Source: Alphaproteobacteria bacterium (GTDB lineage Bacteria; Pseudomonadota; Alphaproteobacteria; Reyranellales; Reyranellaceae). Taken from it: a DNA stretch of 64,000 nucleotides. Positions 24,091 through 32,877 of this stretch are shown here, piece after piece. Made by a program: the position numbers and the translations under genes. The stretch is from assembly GCA_017308235.1 (NCBI GenBank), contig JAFKFL010000011.1:434001-498000 (forward strand), in the 5' to 3' direction. The notes under the pieces are model-generated. The model was given only the letters and a program-made list of their open reading frames with translations, did not search any database and was not told the origin of the DNA. The number at the start of each line of letters is the position of its first letter. Position 1 is the stretch's first letter.

Positions 24091-25512
24091 TCAGATCTGG
24101 TGCGCCATCGGCGGCGCTGGGATCGGGCGCACGCGCTCGTAGGCGGCGGCAGCGCGCATCACCAGCGCATCCCTGTAGTGGCCGGAGATAATCTGCAGGC
24201 CGATAGGCAGGCCATCGCGGTCGAGACCGCAGGGGATGGTCGCCGCCGGCTGGCGCGTGAGATTGAAGGTGAGGGTGAAGGGGGTCCAGCCGATATCGAC
24301 GCCGTCGCCGCCCCACGCGCCATTCTCGTTCACGGCGAAGGCCGTCATCGGCATGGTGGGCGTCAGCAGCAGGTCATATTTGGCCAGGAACTGACTGAGG
24401 ATCACCGAGAGCTGCTGGCGCTGGCTGATCGCCGTCACCACCTTCTCCTGGCCCAGATTTGCGCCGACCTCGGCCGTCCTCAAAAGGCCGGGATCCATCA
24501 TCGCCCGCTTCTCCGGGCTGAGCTTGTTCACCATGCCGGCGACATTCGATTGCCAGTGTGTGTTCTCGATGTCGCGCGGATCGAGACCCATCAAGTCGGG
24601 CGAGTCGTCCACCACCTTGGCGCCCAGCGTCTTGAACACTCTCACCGCTGCTTCGACCGCCACGGCAACGTCCCGGTCGATCTTCTCTTTCTCGACGAAG
24701 CCAAGATTGGGCGAGTAGGCGATCCGCAGGCCCTTTACGCCCTTGTCGAAGCCCTTGAGGAAATCCTCCTCGTTGTTCGGCAGCGAATGGGGATCGCGGG
24801 CGTCGTAGCGGGCGATGATGTTCATCATCATCGCAGCGTCCTTCACCGTGCGCGTCATGGGACCGACATGGGAGAGCGTCCCCTGCGTCGTCGGGGGCCA
24901 CAGCGCGACACGGCCCTGCGTCGGCTTCAGTCCGAACAGACCGGAGAAAGAACACGGTATGCGGACCGAGCCCGCACCGTCCGTGCCGATGGCGAGGTTG
25001 CCCATGCCGACAGCTTCGGCAGCCGCGCCGCCGCCTGACGATCCGCCGCTCGTGCGCCCGATCTTCCACGGATTGTGCGTGGCGCCGAACAACGCCGAGT
25101 CCGTCACGCCCTTCCAACCGAATTCGGGCGAGGTGGTCTTGCCGAGGAACACGACGCCGGCCTCGCGTAACCGTTGGCTGGACGGCGCATCGGCGTTCCA
25201 CGGGCCGTCGGGGTCTGTGGTGAGGCTGCCCATGCGTGTGGGCATGCCCTTGGTCAGCACCATGTCCTTGACGGTGACCGGCACGCCGTCGATGTCGGAA
25301 AGCCGCTTGCCGCCTTTTTTCCAGCGCTTTTCCGAAGCACGCGCCGAGCGCATCGCGACGTCGGGGTCGAGATGCTGGAACGCGTTGAGCCGCGGGTTGA
25401 AGGCCTCGATGCGGGCGATCGCCGCCTTGGTCGCTTCAACAGGTGATGCCTTGCGTGCCTTGTAGAGCTTCACGAGTTGATGGGCTGGCATTATCGCAAG
25501 ATCGGCGGTCAT
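24091..25512 (-). CDS. Amidase signature family hydrolase, copy A
   Basis: A 473-residue amidase with the Ser-cisSer-Lys triad: Lys in VTVKDMVLTKG near residue 82, cis-Ser in RTSGGSSGGGAAAEA near 155, and the nucleophilic Ser in GTDGAGSVRIPCSFSG near 178. It cleaves C-N bonds of amides or carbamates in the cytosol. It is clearly paralogous to the gene upstream (25509-26921): the same length, the same KASPVEA N-terminal motif and the same DRDGLPIGLQI C-terminus. Its ATG overlaps the paralogue's stop (ATGA). Aryl-acylamidase and nylon-oligomer hydrolase relatives are possible; the natural substrate is not evident. GatA is unlikely, since no gatB or gatC is present. Confidence 0.9.
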   Translation of the reverse strand: MTADLAIMPAHQLVKLYKARKASPVEATKAAIARIEAFNPRLNAFQHLDPDVAMRSARASEKRWKKGGKRLSDIDGVPVTVKDMVLTKGMPTRMGSLTTDPDGPWNADAPSSQRLREAGVVFLGKTTSPEFGWKGVTDSALFGATHNPWKIGRTSGGSSGGGAAAEAVGMGNLAIGTDGAGSVRIPCSFSGLFGLKPTQGRVALWPPTTQGTLSHVGPMTRTVKDAAMMMNIIARYDARDPHSLPNNEEDFLKGFDKGVKGLRIAYSPNLGFVEKEKIDRDVAVAVEAAVRVFKTLGAKVVDDSPDLMGLDPRDIENTHWQSNVAGMVNKLSPEKRAMMDPGLLRTAEVGANLGQEKVVTAISQRQQLSVILSQFLAKYDLLLTPTMPMTAFAVNENGAWGGDGVDIGWTPFTLTFNLTRQPAATIPCGLDRDGLPIGLQIISGHYRDALVMRAAAAYERVRPIPAPPMAHQI

Positions 25513-26921
25513 TTCAGGGACTCCGGCAGAACAGGGAACTCAAGAGGGTCGGCTTCGGCGTAACGGGCGGCGGCGCGCAGGACCAGCGCGTCCTGATAAT
25601 GGCCGGAGGCGATCTGCAGGCCGATCGGCAAGCCGTCGCGGCTCAGTCCGCACGGGACGCTGATCGCGGGATGGCGCGAAAGATTGAACTGGTAGGTATA
25701 GGGCGACCATTGCAGGTTCGGCTTGCCGTCTGGTCCCATGGGCGCGTTGAGCCCGACCTCGAATGGCTGCACGGCAAGCGTCGGCGTCAGCAGGAAATCG
25801 TACTTTTCGAAAAAGACGTTCCAGGCGATCGTGGCCTCGCGCCGTACGATCTGCGCATTGATCAGATCCTGCAGCGTGAACTTGAGTCCGGTCTGTGCGC
25901 CGGCAAGCAGGCTCTCGTCGAATTCGCCATGTCGCTGCTCGGGATAGAGCTGCAGCAGGCGTTGCAGGGCGCTCAGCCAATGCACGACGAAAGCACGTCC
26001 GGTGGTGCGATAGTCTGTGGGCGCTTCGACTTCCTCGACGACGCAGCCCATTTTTTCGAAACGCTTGGCCGCCTTGGTCACCAGCGCGGCCACCTCGATA
26101 TCGAGCGGATGGTCGCCCATGCGCAGGACGAAGGCGACCCGCGGCTTCTTGAGCTTTCCCTTGAGCGCCTTCACATAGTCGACGTCATCCGGCGGCAGGC
26201 TCCACCCATCGAGCGGATCGGGCTTGGCGATCACGTTCATCATCAGCGCCGCGTCGAGCGCCGTGCGGCACATCGGACCGGTGTTGGAGAGTTCGCCGGT
26301 GAGCGAAGGTGGCCAGGCGGGGATGCGACCGAAGGTGGCCTTGAGGCCGACCAGGCCGCTGAAGCTCGAAGGCAGCCGCACTGAGCCGCCGCCGTCGGTG
26401 CCGATCGCGATGGGTCCCATGCCGGCCGCGACCGCGGCGCCGGCGCCACCCGACGATCCGCCCGGCGTGCGCTCCATGTTCCAGGGATTGCGCGTGATGC
26501 CGTGCAGGGGCGTGTGAGTCACGCCCTTGTGGCCGTATTCAGAACTGGTGCTCTGTGCAAAGACGATCGCACCGGCTTCGCGCAGGCGTGTTACGGCTGG
26601 CGACTCGGTGTCCGAAGGCGTGTTGTCGGTGAGCTTGCTGCCCATCCGCACCGGCCACCCTTTCACGCGGACCAGCTCCTTGATCGAGACAGGCACGCCA
26701 TCGAGCGGCGACAAGGGCTTGTCCTTGCGCCAACGTCGCTCCGAGTCTTTCGCCGCGGCGAGCGCGGCCTCGACATCGACAAGGCAGAGCGCGTTGAGGC
26801 GCGGATTGACGACCTCGACGCGCTTCAGGATGGCCGTCATGGCTTCGACCGGTGAAGCCTTGCCCTTGGCGTAGAGCTTGCCGAGTTCGGCGGCGCTTGC
26901 TTGGGTGAGATCGGTGGTCAC
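25509..26921 (-). CDS. Amidase signature family hydrolase, copy B
   Basis: A 470-residue amidase with a GTG start that overlaps the TPR-protein stop as GTGA. The triad is visible: Lys in VSIKELVRVKG, cis-Ser in RTPGGSSGGAGAAV and nucleophilic Ser in GTDGGGSVRLPSSFSG. The C-terminal block, CGLSRDGLPIGLQIASGHYQDALVL, matches copy A. Divergence between the two copies is greatest in the middle segment after residue 240, which in this family shapes the substrate pocket, so they may hydrolyse related but different amides. It is the middle gene of a three-gene coupled unit (TPR protein, amidase B, amidase A). Confidence 0.9.
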   Translation of the reverse strand: MTTDLTQASAAELGKLYAKGKASPVEAMTAILKRVEVVNPRLNALCLVDVEAALAAAKDSERRWRKDKPLSPLDGVPVSIKELVRVKGWPVRMGSKLTDNTPSDTESPAVTRLREAGAIVFAQSTSSEYGHKGVTHTPLHGITRNPWNMERTPGGSSGGAGAAVAAGMGPIAIGTDGGGSVRLPSSFSGLVGLKATFGRIPAWPPSLTGELSNTGPMCRTALDAALMMNVIAKPDPLDGWSLPPDDVDYVKALKGKLKKPRVAFVLRMGDHPLDIEVAALVTKAAKRFEKMGCVVEEVEAPTDYRTTGRAFVVHWLSALQRLLQLYPEQRHGEFDESLLAGAQTGLKFTLQDLINAQIVRREATIAWNVFFEKYDFLLTPTLAVQPFEVGLNAPMGPDGKPNLQWSPYTYQFNLSRHPAISVPCGLSRDGLPIGLQIASGHYQDALVLRAAARYAEADPLEFPVLPESLK

Positions 26922-28315
26922 GCGGCGGCTCCCTTGACGTTGGTGTATCGTCGGACAAGCTGCTGAGCCTGATAGTCGGCGGCCATGGCCTGCTCGGTGC
27001 GGCCGAGCCGGCGATAGATGTCGGCGAGCCCGCGCTTGGTTGCGGGGATGTCGGGGCGTTCGCGCTCGTCGGCCAGCAGGATCTTGAGCGCAGCATCGTT
27101 CCAGCCCGATCGCATCAGCGCGTCGAGGTGGATCGCGCCGAACAGCGAGCGCTGGGCTATGCTGCCGCCGATCGTCCCGAGATGCGGCATGGCCTGACCA
27201 AGCAGGCGTACGGCCTCCACATGATCGCCTTTGGCGTGGGCGGCCAAGCCATGGGCGGCCGGTACGGTGCAGTCGGCCCAGGTTTCGCGTTCGAACGGCT
27301 TGGCGCTTTCGGCGCGATCCTCGAGGCTCGCCAGCATCTCGGTGACCGCACTTCCTTCACCAGCCCGCGCCAGGGCATAGAGATATTGCAGGTCGAGGAA
27401 GGGCACGAAGTGGTCGTGCAGGCGGTCCTTCACGTACGACGCGACATCGGTCCAGCGCCCGCCGACATCTGCTCCTCGCAGCTCCAGCCGGGCCAGCAGT
27501 GAAATGGCGTTGATCTGGTCTTCCGAGAACTCCTTCCACACGCCCCACACTCGCTGATCGAACATCGCCAACGCTTCGTCGGCGCGGTCGAGGTCGATCA
27601 GGAACAGCGCGAGATGCCACCAGTTGTGGGTGTACATGAAGGAGTTGCAGTCCTCCCACGTATCGGCCATCGAGCCAAGGAAGGCTACTCCTTCGACCAG
27701 GCGCCCGCGCGCCTCGAGGCAATGGGCGAGCGCATGGTGCGCCCAGGGATCCTTGCGTTCCATCTCGATCGCGTGCCGGGCATGCGACTCGGCCTCATCG
27801 AGACGATGGCACTCCTCCAGGCCAAAGGCGCACATGCCCCAGGCGAAGTGGTTCTCGCGGTTGGCTTCGAGCAGGCGCTCGCCGATACGCAGCAGCGCCT
27901 TGGCGTCGCCGAGATTGAAGGCGTGCAGCTGCCCGAGCTTGCCGGCCAGCAGGTCGCGCGGCCACTCGGCCACCATCTTCTCGTGGATCGCGAGGCTCTT
28001 GTCGGTGTCGCCGGCGAGCCACGCCGTGGTGGCGGCGATCCACGCTCTCTCGCGCGTGCTCGCGTCCTTTTCCATCGACTTGGCATGCTTGAGATGGCGG
28101 GCGCCGAGAGCACGACCTTCGACCGAGTTCATCGATAGAGCGAGATTGGCCGCCATCACCGGCAGGAGTGCGCAGCGTTCCTCACGGTCGGCCGCTTCCA
28201 TGAAGGTCTGGAAGCGCTTGCCAAAGACCAGCCATTCCTCGCGCAGGAAATCCAGCGCCTCGATCGCGCCCGCGTCAGCGCTGCCGACTTCCAACCCCTG
28301 ACCGTCCCGTGCCAC
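26918..28315 (-). CDS. Tetratricopeptide-repeat protein (TTC38-like)
   Basis: A 465-residue cytosolic alpha-helical repeat protein resembling the TTC38 family shared by bacteria and animals. Helical pairs such as NHFAWGMCAFGLEECHRLDE with ESHARHAIEMERKDPWAHHA show TPR-like W-x2-L-G-x2-Y positions. A conserved THNWWHLALFLIDL segment sits near residue 240. There is no enzyme motif or signal peptide. The start is uncertain: a GTG at 28315 after AAGGGGGC fits ribosome binding better than the ATG at 28345. It is coupled by a GTGA overlap to amidase B, so it may scaffold or modulate the two amidases (inference). Confidence 0.78.
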   Translation of the reverse strand: MARDGQGLEVGSADAGAIEALDFLREEWLVFGKRFQTFMEAADREERCALLPVMAANLALSMNSVEGRALGARHLKHAKSMEKDASTRERAWIAATTAWLAGDTDKSLAIHEKMVAEWPRDLLAGKLGQLHAFNLGDAKALLRIGERLLEANRENHFAWGMCAFGLEECHRLDEAESHARHAIEMERKDPWAHHALAHCLEARGRLVEGVAFLGSMADTWEDCNSFMYTHNWWHLALFLIDLDRADEALAMFDQRVWGVWKEFSEDQINAISLLARLELRGADVGGRWTDVASYVKDRLHDHFVPFLDLQYLYALARAGEGSAVTEMLASLEDRAESAKPFERETWADCTVPAAHGLAAHAKGDHVEAVRLLGQAMPHLGTIGGSIAQRSLFGAIHLDALMRSGWNDAALKILLADERERPDIPATKRGLADIYRRLGRTEQAMAADYQAQQLVRRYTNVKGAAA

Positions 28316-28423
28316 GCTTCGCCCCCTTCGGCCCGACTTTTGCATGGTTGGCCAAGGAGAGCAAAACGTTGCGACGGCGCAGGATGTCGTTTCGCGCGCC
28401 GGATTCTGCGTGATCTCGAACGG

Positions 28424-28795
28424 TCAACTTTTGGGCGAGCCGCCGAGGAAGCAATAAATGACACCGCTCGGCGAGGCACAGATGTGGCTGTTGCCGTCGG
28501 GAGCGAGTTGCTTCAGCACGGCGTGGGGCGGCACGCGAACCCAACGGCCGTTGACCATGGCGCGCCAGGAGCCATCCTCGGTGAGGTAGGCCCGCGTTGG
28601 CCGACAGTCGCCGAAACGACCGTCAGCCGTACCGTTGCAGCAGGAGTAGCCGGTGCCGGGCTGCTTCAGGTCCCGGTACCAGTCGTGGTTTTCGGCGTGC
28701 CCCTGACCATGGTAGCCATCCTGAGCCGACGCACCTGCAGTCAAGGCAAAGAGAAGGGCGACGGAAAAAAATCCAGAGCGAGTGCGAAAGGGCAT
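28424..28795 (-). CDS. Small secreted cysteine-rich protein, unknown function
   Basis: A 123-residue exported protein with a signal peptide (residues 1-24, FFSVALLFALTAGASA). The mature part has paired cysteines (TGYSCCNGTADGRFGDC and HICASPSGVIYC), a His-rich start (YHGQGHAENHDWYRDL), and a WRAMVNGRWVRVP beta segment. The C-terminal FLGG fits a conserved family of alphaproteobacterial hypothetical proteins of this size, for which I know no function. The ATG at 28795 was chosen for the signal peptide; the longer frame adds 50 non-homologous-looking residues. Disulfides or metal binding are likely given the cysteines. It has no tight operon partner. Confidence 0.75.
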   Translation of the reverse strand: MPFRTRSGFFSVALLFALTAGASAQDGYHGQGHAENHDWYRDLKQPGTGYSCCNGTADGRFGDCRPTRAYLTEDGSWRAMVNGRWVRVPPHAVLKQLAPDGNSHICASPSGVIYCFLGGSPKS

Positions 28796-28978
28796 AAAGC
28801 GTGCCCCCTTTGCGCAACACCAGTCGAGCCGGTCACGTATTCCAAGCGACGCGCCATTGCGCTCGACCGAATCCGTTACCGTGATGTTATCGCAAGTCGC
28901 TGTGAATGTCGTCGGTTCTCCGACGCGATGTGGGATGAAACGCATGAGGCGCGAACCTCCTCAGGCGCGTAAACGTCC

Positions 28979-29860
28979 TCATGCGGCGGGAAGTTGCGAA
29001 AGGCCGGGCTGCGTCGGGCGCAATCCGCCGACGATGGCGAAGAAGTCGGGGGCGTCGGCACTGAGCAGGCCGTGGCGGACGAAAAAGTCGATCAACACCA
29101 AATTGCAATTGTACTTGAAAAGCTTGGTGTTCCGGACTGTCTCGAACACACGCTGCACCGGCCACAGTTCGAAGGACTCGACCTCGCCGTCATGTGCGGT
29201 CGGTGTGAAATCCTCCGGCAGCTCGAGGTCGAAGCAGGTCATGATGTCCGGCTTGAGCTGTGCGCCCGACTGGTTCCAATAGGAAATGTAGCCGACGGCT
29301 TTCGCCTGGCGTGCAAGCTCGGGCGGGATCGCGGCTTCCTCGCCGCATTCCTTCACGAGATTGTCGAGGAGGCCGATGCCGACCGGCTGCCCACCCGCCA
29401 CTGTGTTGTCGAGCTCGCCGGGAAAGGTCGGCTTGTCGCTCGCCCGCTTCGGCACCCAGATGTGCAAGCCGTCCTTCTTGCGCACATAGCCCGTCATATG
29501 CGGGCCGTAGGCGCGCACGCCGAACCACGGCACCGCGGCGCGCTCCATAGTCATGAGCGCCGGCCGGGAAAATTCCCAGGTCACAGGATAGGCTTCCTCG
29601 CGCCACAGGCCCTTGAAATGGCCCTGTGCCCGCAGCTCCAGCAGGAAAGTGTGCATCGCCGCGGTACGCTTGGTGGGCGCGTCGAGCGCGCCCGAGAAGT
29701 ACCAGCCCTGCCGGCGATGGGTGAAGAGCTCAGGCTTGGCCGCCAACACGGGGGCGAAATCGCGATGGATAAAGCCCGCACGCTCGGTGCCGATGAACCA
29801 GGGCTCGAACTGGCGCAAGTCGGCATTGTTGCAGCGCGCGATATGGTCGAGGAAGGACAT
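28979..29860 (-). CDS. DUF4743 Nudix hydrolase family protein
   Basis: A 293-residue protein with an N-terminal DUF4743-like domain (residues 1-110, including FEPWFIGTERAGFIHRDFAPVL) and a degenerate Nudix box, GGQPVGIGLLDNLVKECGEEA. In the box the usual REUxEE is KECGEE, and the Glu after the first Gly run is missing, as in the yeast YJR142W and plant NUDT20/24-like group. Such proteins act on oxidised thiamine diphosphate analogues or related diphosphates. It lacks a transporter or thiamine operon context here. It is divergent from a small hotdog-fold protein gene by 29 bases, so the promoters must overlap. Confidence 0.85.
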   Translation of the reverse strand: MSFLDHIARCNNADLRQFEPWFIGTERAGFIHRDFAPVLAAKPELFTHRRQGWYFSGALDAPTKRTAAMHTFLLELRAQGHFKGLWREEAYPVTWEFSRPALMTMERAAVPWFGVRAYGPHMTGYVRKKDGLHIWVPKRASDKPTFPGELDNTVAGGQPVGIGLLDNLVKECGEEAAIPPELARQAKAVGYISYWNQSGAQLKPDIMTCFDLELPEDFTPTAHDGEVESFELWPVQRVFETVRNTKLFKYNCNLVLIDFFVRHGLLSADAPDFFAIVGGLRPTQPGLSQLPAA

Positions 29861-29889
29861 GACGAGACGACTAGCATAAAGTCGCGTGA

Positions 29890-30261
29890 ATGACCGAAGA
29901 CGAACTGCAGACCTTCCTCGAAAGGGCTATCCCCGCGCGCGAGCGCTTCGGTTTGATCGTCGAAGAATGCCAGGACCAGGATGTGCGGTTGCGCTTCTCG
30001 CTACCCGAGGGCGAGCGCTGGTCGATGCCCGCGCTGCTCGCGCTGGCCGAGGTGTCCCTGCGGGCGGCGGCCGGCGGCATCGCCACCACGACACACCTCA
30101 ATGTCACTGTGATACGGCCAGCGTTGGAGGCCGATGTGCTGGCGCTTGCCCGCGTGATCCGTCGCGACCTCGGCACCATCCATGCCGAGACATGGCTCTT
30201 CAGCCATGCCGTCGTCGAGCCGATGTTGCACGCGACGGCAAGTCTGTCTGCTAGTTCCTGA
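29890..30261 (+). CDS. Hotdog-fold protein (PaaI/YiiD-like thioesterase family)
   Basis: A 123-residue cytosolic protein with the PaaI-type hotdog layout: an initial helix, RFGLIVEECQDQDVRLRFSL, the helix region WSMPALLALAEVSLRAAA where the catalytic Asp or Glu normally sits (here Glu in LAEVSL), then the antiparallel strands IATTTHLNVTVIRP, DVLALARVIRRD and IHAETWLFS. Acyl-CoA thioesterase activity is plausible but unproven. The usual central H-G-G loop is replaced by PALLALAE, a notable departure. It is divergent from the Nudix gene and convergent with the BON-LysM gene. Confidence 0.75.
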   Translation: MTEDELQTFLERAIPARERFGLIVEECQDQDVRLRFSLPEGERWSMPALLALAEVSLRAAAGGIATTTHLNVTVIRPALEADVLALARVIRRDLGTIHAETWLFSHAVVEPMLHATASLSASS

Positions 30262-30290
30262 GCGCGGCGCGGCGGCGACGCCTCACGACC

Positions 30291-30728
30291 TCAGAGCGGC
30301 GGGATGCGGATCTTCTGGCCCGGGAAGATCAGGTTGGCGTCCTTGATCACCTCGCGATTGGCCTCGAAGATCTTGGGATATTTGTTCGCGTCCTTGTAAT
30401 AGTGCTGCGCAATGGCCGACAGCGTGTCGCCGGATTTGATGATGTAGTATTCCGTTTGATCCTCGGCGGACGGCGCTTTCATGCTGTCGATGGTGACGTT
30501 GGCCACGCCTTTTGTGTTACCGGCGATGAGGATCGCCTTCTGCAGTGCTTCGGCGCTGGAGGTCGCGCCGCCCAACTTCACGTTGCCGGACTTGGGATCG
30601 TAATCGACTGTCAGCCCCTCGATCCCCTTCAGGGAGGATTCGATCTCGGCCTTGATCTTGTCGTTCGCCTCCGAGTCACTGTTGAAAATCTTGCGACCGA
30701 TGTCGCGGACGAAATCGAACAGGCCCAT
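30291..30728 (-). CDS. BON-LysM protein (YgaU/Kbp-like)
   Basis: A 145-residue protein without a signal peptide, with the exact layout of Kbp/YgaU. The BON domain spans residues 25-85 (SLKGIEGLTVDYDPKSGNVKLGG), and the C-terminal LysM domain spans residues 93-143 (YIIKSGDTLSAIAQHYYKDANKYPKIFEANR and ending FPGQKIRIP). The E. coli homologue is a cytoplasmic potassium-binding protein that changes shape on K+ binding and supports growth at high external K+. AGGAGG lies six bases before the ATG. It is the first gene downstream of the MeaA-type mutase gene on the same strand, 87 bases away, but probably has its own promoter. Confidence 0.9.
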   Translation of the reverse strand: MGLFDFVRDIGRKIFNSDSEANDKIKAEIESSLKGIEGLTVDYDPKSGNVKLGGATSSAEALQKAILIAGNTKGVANVTIDSMKAPSAEDQTEYYIIKSGDTLSAIAQHYYKDANKYPKIFEANREVIKDANLIFPGQKIRIPPL

Positions 30729-30815
30729 CGATGCCTCCTTGCGTTATTGACGCACCACGCCCCCACGCTAGCCACCCTGCAGCACCGACGCAACCGACGC
30801 GCGGTGAGTGTTTTG

Positions 30816-32795
30816 TTACGCCGCTTCCTTCCAGGCGCCGTCGACGACCGCAGTGATGTCGCGCATGATCTGGGTGAGGTCGAAATCCTTGGGCGTATAG
30901 ACCCGTGCAACGCCGGCTTCGATCAGTGCCTCAGCATCGCCGGGCGGGATGATGCCGCCCACCACGACCGGGACATCGCCGATGCCCGCCTCGCGTAGTC
31001 CTTGCAGGACATCGTTGACCAGCGAGACGTGGCCGCCCGACAAGATCGAGAGCCCGACCACGTGCACGCTCTCCTCAAGGGCGGCGTTGACGATGCGTTC
31101 GGGCGTGAGGCGGATGCCTTCGTAGACAACCTCCATGCCACAATCTCGGGCACGCACGGCGATCTGTTCGGCGCCGTTGGAATGGCCGTCGAGGCCGGGC
31201 TTGCCGACCAGGATTTTTATGCGCCGACCAAGGCGGCGCGAGACGGCATCGACCTCGCGACGGACGGTATCGAGGCGAGTGTCGCTCACGCCGGCGGCGC
31301 GCGCGACGCCGGTGGGCGCACGGTATTCGCCGAATACCTCACGCAGGGTTCCGGTCCATTCGCCGGTCGTGACGCCGGCCTGCGCGCAGGCGATCGAGGC
31401 CGGCATGACGTTGCGATTTTCCTTGGCCGCCGTCGCAAGCTCGGCCAGCGCCTTCTTCACCGCGGCGCCGTCACGCACGGCGCGCCACGCATTCAGCCGC
31501 TCGATCTGCTCGCGTTCGACCGAGGCGTCGACAGTGAGGATCGCGCCATCGCCTGCCGAGAGCGGCGAGGGCTCGCCCTCTGTGAAGGCATTGACGCCGA
31601 CCACCATCTGCTCGCCGGTCTCGATATTGGCCAGTCGCTTCAGGTTCGACTCGACCAGCCGCTGCTTCATGTAGGCCGCCTCGATCGCCGCAACGGCGCC
31701 GCCCATCTCCTCGATGCGCTTCATTTCGGCCAGGGCTTCCTGCTTGAGCGTCTCGACCTTGCGTGCGATCTCGCCGCTGCCGTCGAAGATATCGCCGTAT
31801 TCGAGCAGATCGGTTTCGTAGGCCACGATCTGCTGCAGCCTGAGCGACCATTGCTGGTCCCACGGGCGGGGCAGCCCGAGCGCTTCGTTCCATGCCGGGA
31901 GCTGAACCGAACGGGCACGCGCATTCTTGCTCATCACGACCGCAAGCATCTCGAGCAGAATGCGGTAGACGTTGTTCTCCGGCTGCTGCTCGGTGAGGCC
32001 GAGCGAGTTCACCTGCACGCCATAGCGGAACAGCCGCTGCTTGGCGTCTTCGACGCCATAGCGGGTGCGCGTGATCTCGTCCCACAGTTCGGCGAAGGCC
32101 CGCATCTTGCAGATCTCGGTGACGAAGCGGATGCCGGCGTTCACGAAGAAGGAGATACGTCCCACGACCTTGGGAAAATCAGCCGGAGGCACCTGGCCGC
32201 GGCTGCGCACCGCGTCGAGCACGGCGATCGCGTTGGCAAGCGCAAAGGCCAGCTCCTGCATCGGCGTCGCACCTGCTTCCTGCAGGTGATAGCTGCAGAC
32301 ATTCATCGGGTTCCATTTCGGAACCTCGCGATAGGTGAAGCCGATCGTGTCGGCGGTGAGGCGCAGCGACGGCTCGGGCGGGAAGATGTAGGTGCCGCGG
32401 GAAAGATATTCCTTGATGATGTCGTTCTGTGTCGTGCCCTGCAGCTTGGCGCGATCGACGCCTTGCGCCTCGGCCGTGGCGATATAGAGCGCGAGCAACC
32501 ACGCTGCCGGCGCGTTGATCGTCATCGAAGTGTTCATCCGATCGAGCGGGATGCCGTCGAACAGGGTGCGCATGTCGCCAAGATGGCTGATCGGCACTCC
32601 CACCTTGCCCACTTCACCTCGGGCCAGCGGATGATCGGAGTCGTAGCCGGTCTGGGTCGGAAGATCGAAAGCAACCGAAAGCCCGGTCTGGCCGCGCGCG
32701 AGGTTGGTGCGGTAAAGCTCGTTCGACTTGGCGGCCGTCGAATGGCCGGCATAGGTCCGGATCAGCCAGGGCTTGTCGCGCGTGGCGGCGGTCAT
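30816..32795 (-). CDS. meaA: Ethylmalonyl-CoA mutase / MeaA-type B12-dependent acyl-CoA mutase
   Basis: A 659-residue single-chain mutase that converts (2R)-ethylmalonyl-CoA to methylsuccinyl-CoA in the ethylmalonyl-CoA pathway for acetyl-CoA assimilation. The barrel domain begins DKPWLIRTYAGHSTA and has SVAFDLPTQTGYDSDHPLARGEVG. These read like MeaA/Ecm rather than the methylmalonyl-CoA mutase alpha chain, which has a longer N-terminus. The C-terminal cobalamin domain has the base-off motif DGHSNGAEQ (D-x-H-x2-G) near residue 540 and the GLSILSGGH strand. The ATG at 32795 gives the standard N-terminus; a longer reading adds 22 residues. No crotonyl-CoA carboxylase/reductase gene is in the window. 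Plain methylmalonyl-CoA mutase activity is the alternative. Confidence 0.88.
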   Translation of the reverse strand: MTAATRDKPWLIRTYAGHSTAAKSNELYRTNLARGQTGLSVAFDLPTQTGYDSDHPLARGEVGKVGVPISHLGDMRTLFDGIPLDRMNTSMTINAPAAWLLALYIATAEAQGVDRAKLQGTTQNDIIKEYLSRGTYIFPPEPSLRLTADTIGFTYREVPKWNPMNVCSYHLQEAGATPMQELAFALANAIAVLDAVRSRGQVPPADFPKVVGRISFFVNAGIRFVTEICKMRAFAELWDEITRTRYGVEDAKQRLFRYGVQVNSLGLTEQQPENNVYRILLEMLAVVMSKNARARSVQLPAWNEALGLPRPWDQQWSLRLQQIVAYETDLLEYGDIFDGSGEIARKVETLKQEALAEMKRIEEMGGAVAAIEAAYMKQRLVESNLKRLANIETGEQMVVGVNAFTEGEPSPLSAGDGAILTVDASVEREQIERLNAWRAVRDGAAVKKALAELATAAKENRNVMPASIACAQAGVTTGEWTGTLREVFGEYRAPTGVARAAGVSDTRLDTVRREVDAVSRRLGRRIKILVGKPGLDGHSNGAEQIAVRARDCGMEVVYEGIRLTPERIVNAALEESVHVVGLSILSGGHVSLVNDVLQGLREAGIGDVPVVVGGIIPPGDAEALIEAGVARVYTPKDFDLTQIMRDITAVVDGAWKEAA

Positions 32796-32877
32796 GGTGT
32801 AAGCTCCGATCCTCCCAACCGATGTTGCATTGCAGCATAACGTCTTCCGCGATGCAGCCAAGAGGTAAAAGCCTGTC

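Noticed and set aside
31002..32840. 612-residue plus-strand frame opposite meaA
   Set aside because: It is an antisense shadow of a conserved mutase gene: Arg, His and Leu-rich, with no recognisable motif and no separate ribosome site.
32796..32877. Cobalamin riboswitch upstream of the B12-dependent mutase gene
   Set aside because: The gap to the divergent DUF898 gene is only 82 bases, too short for a typical B12 riboswitch (about 200 bases), and no B12-box-like segment was seen.
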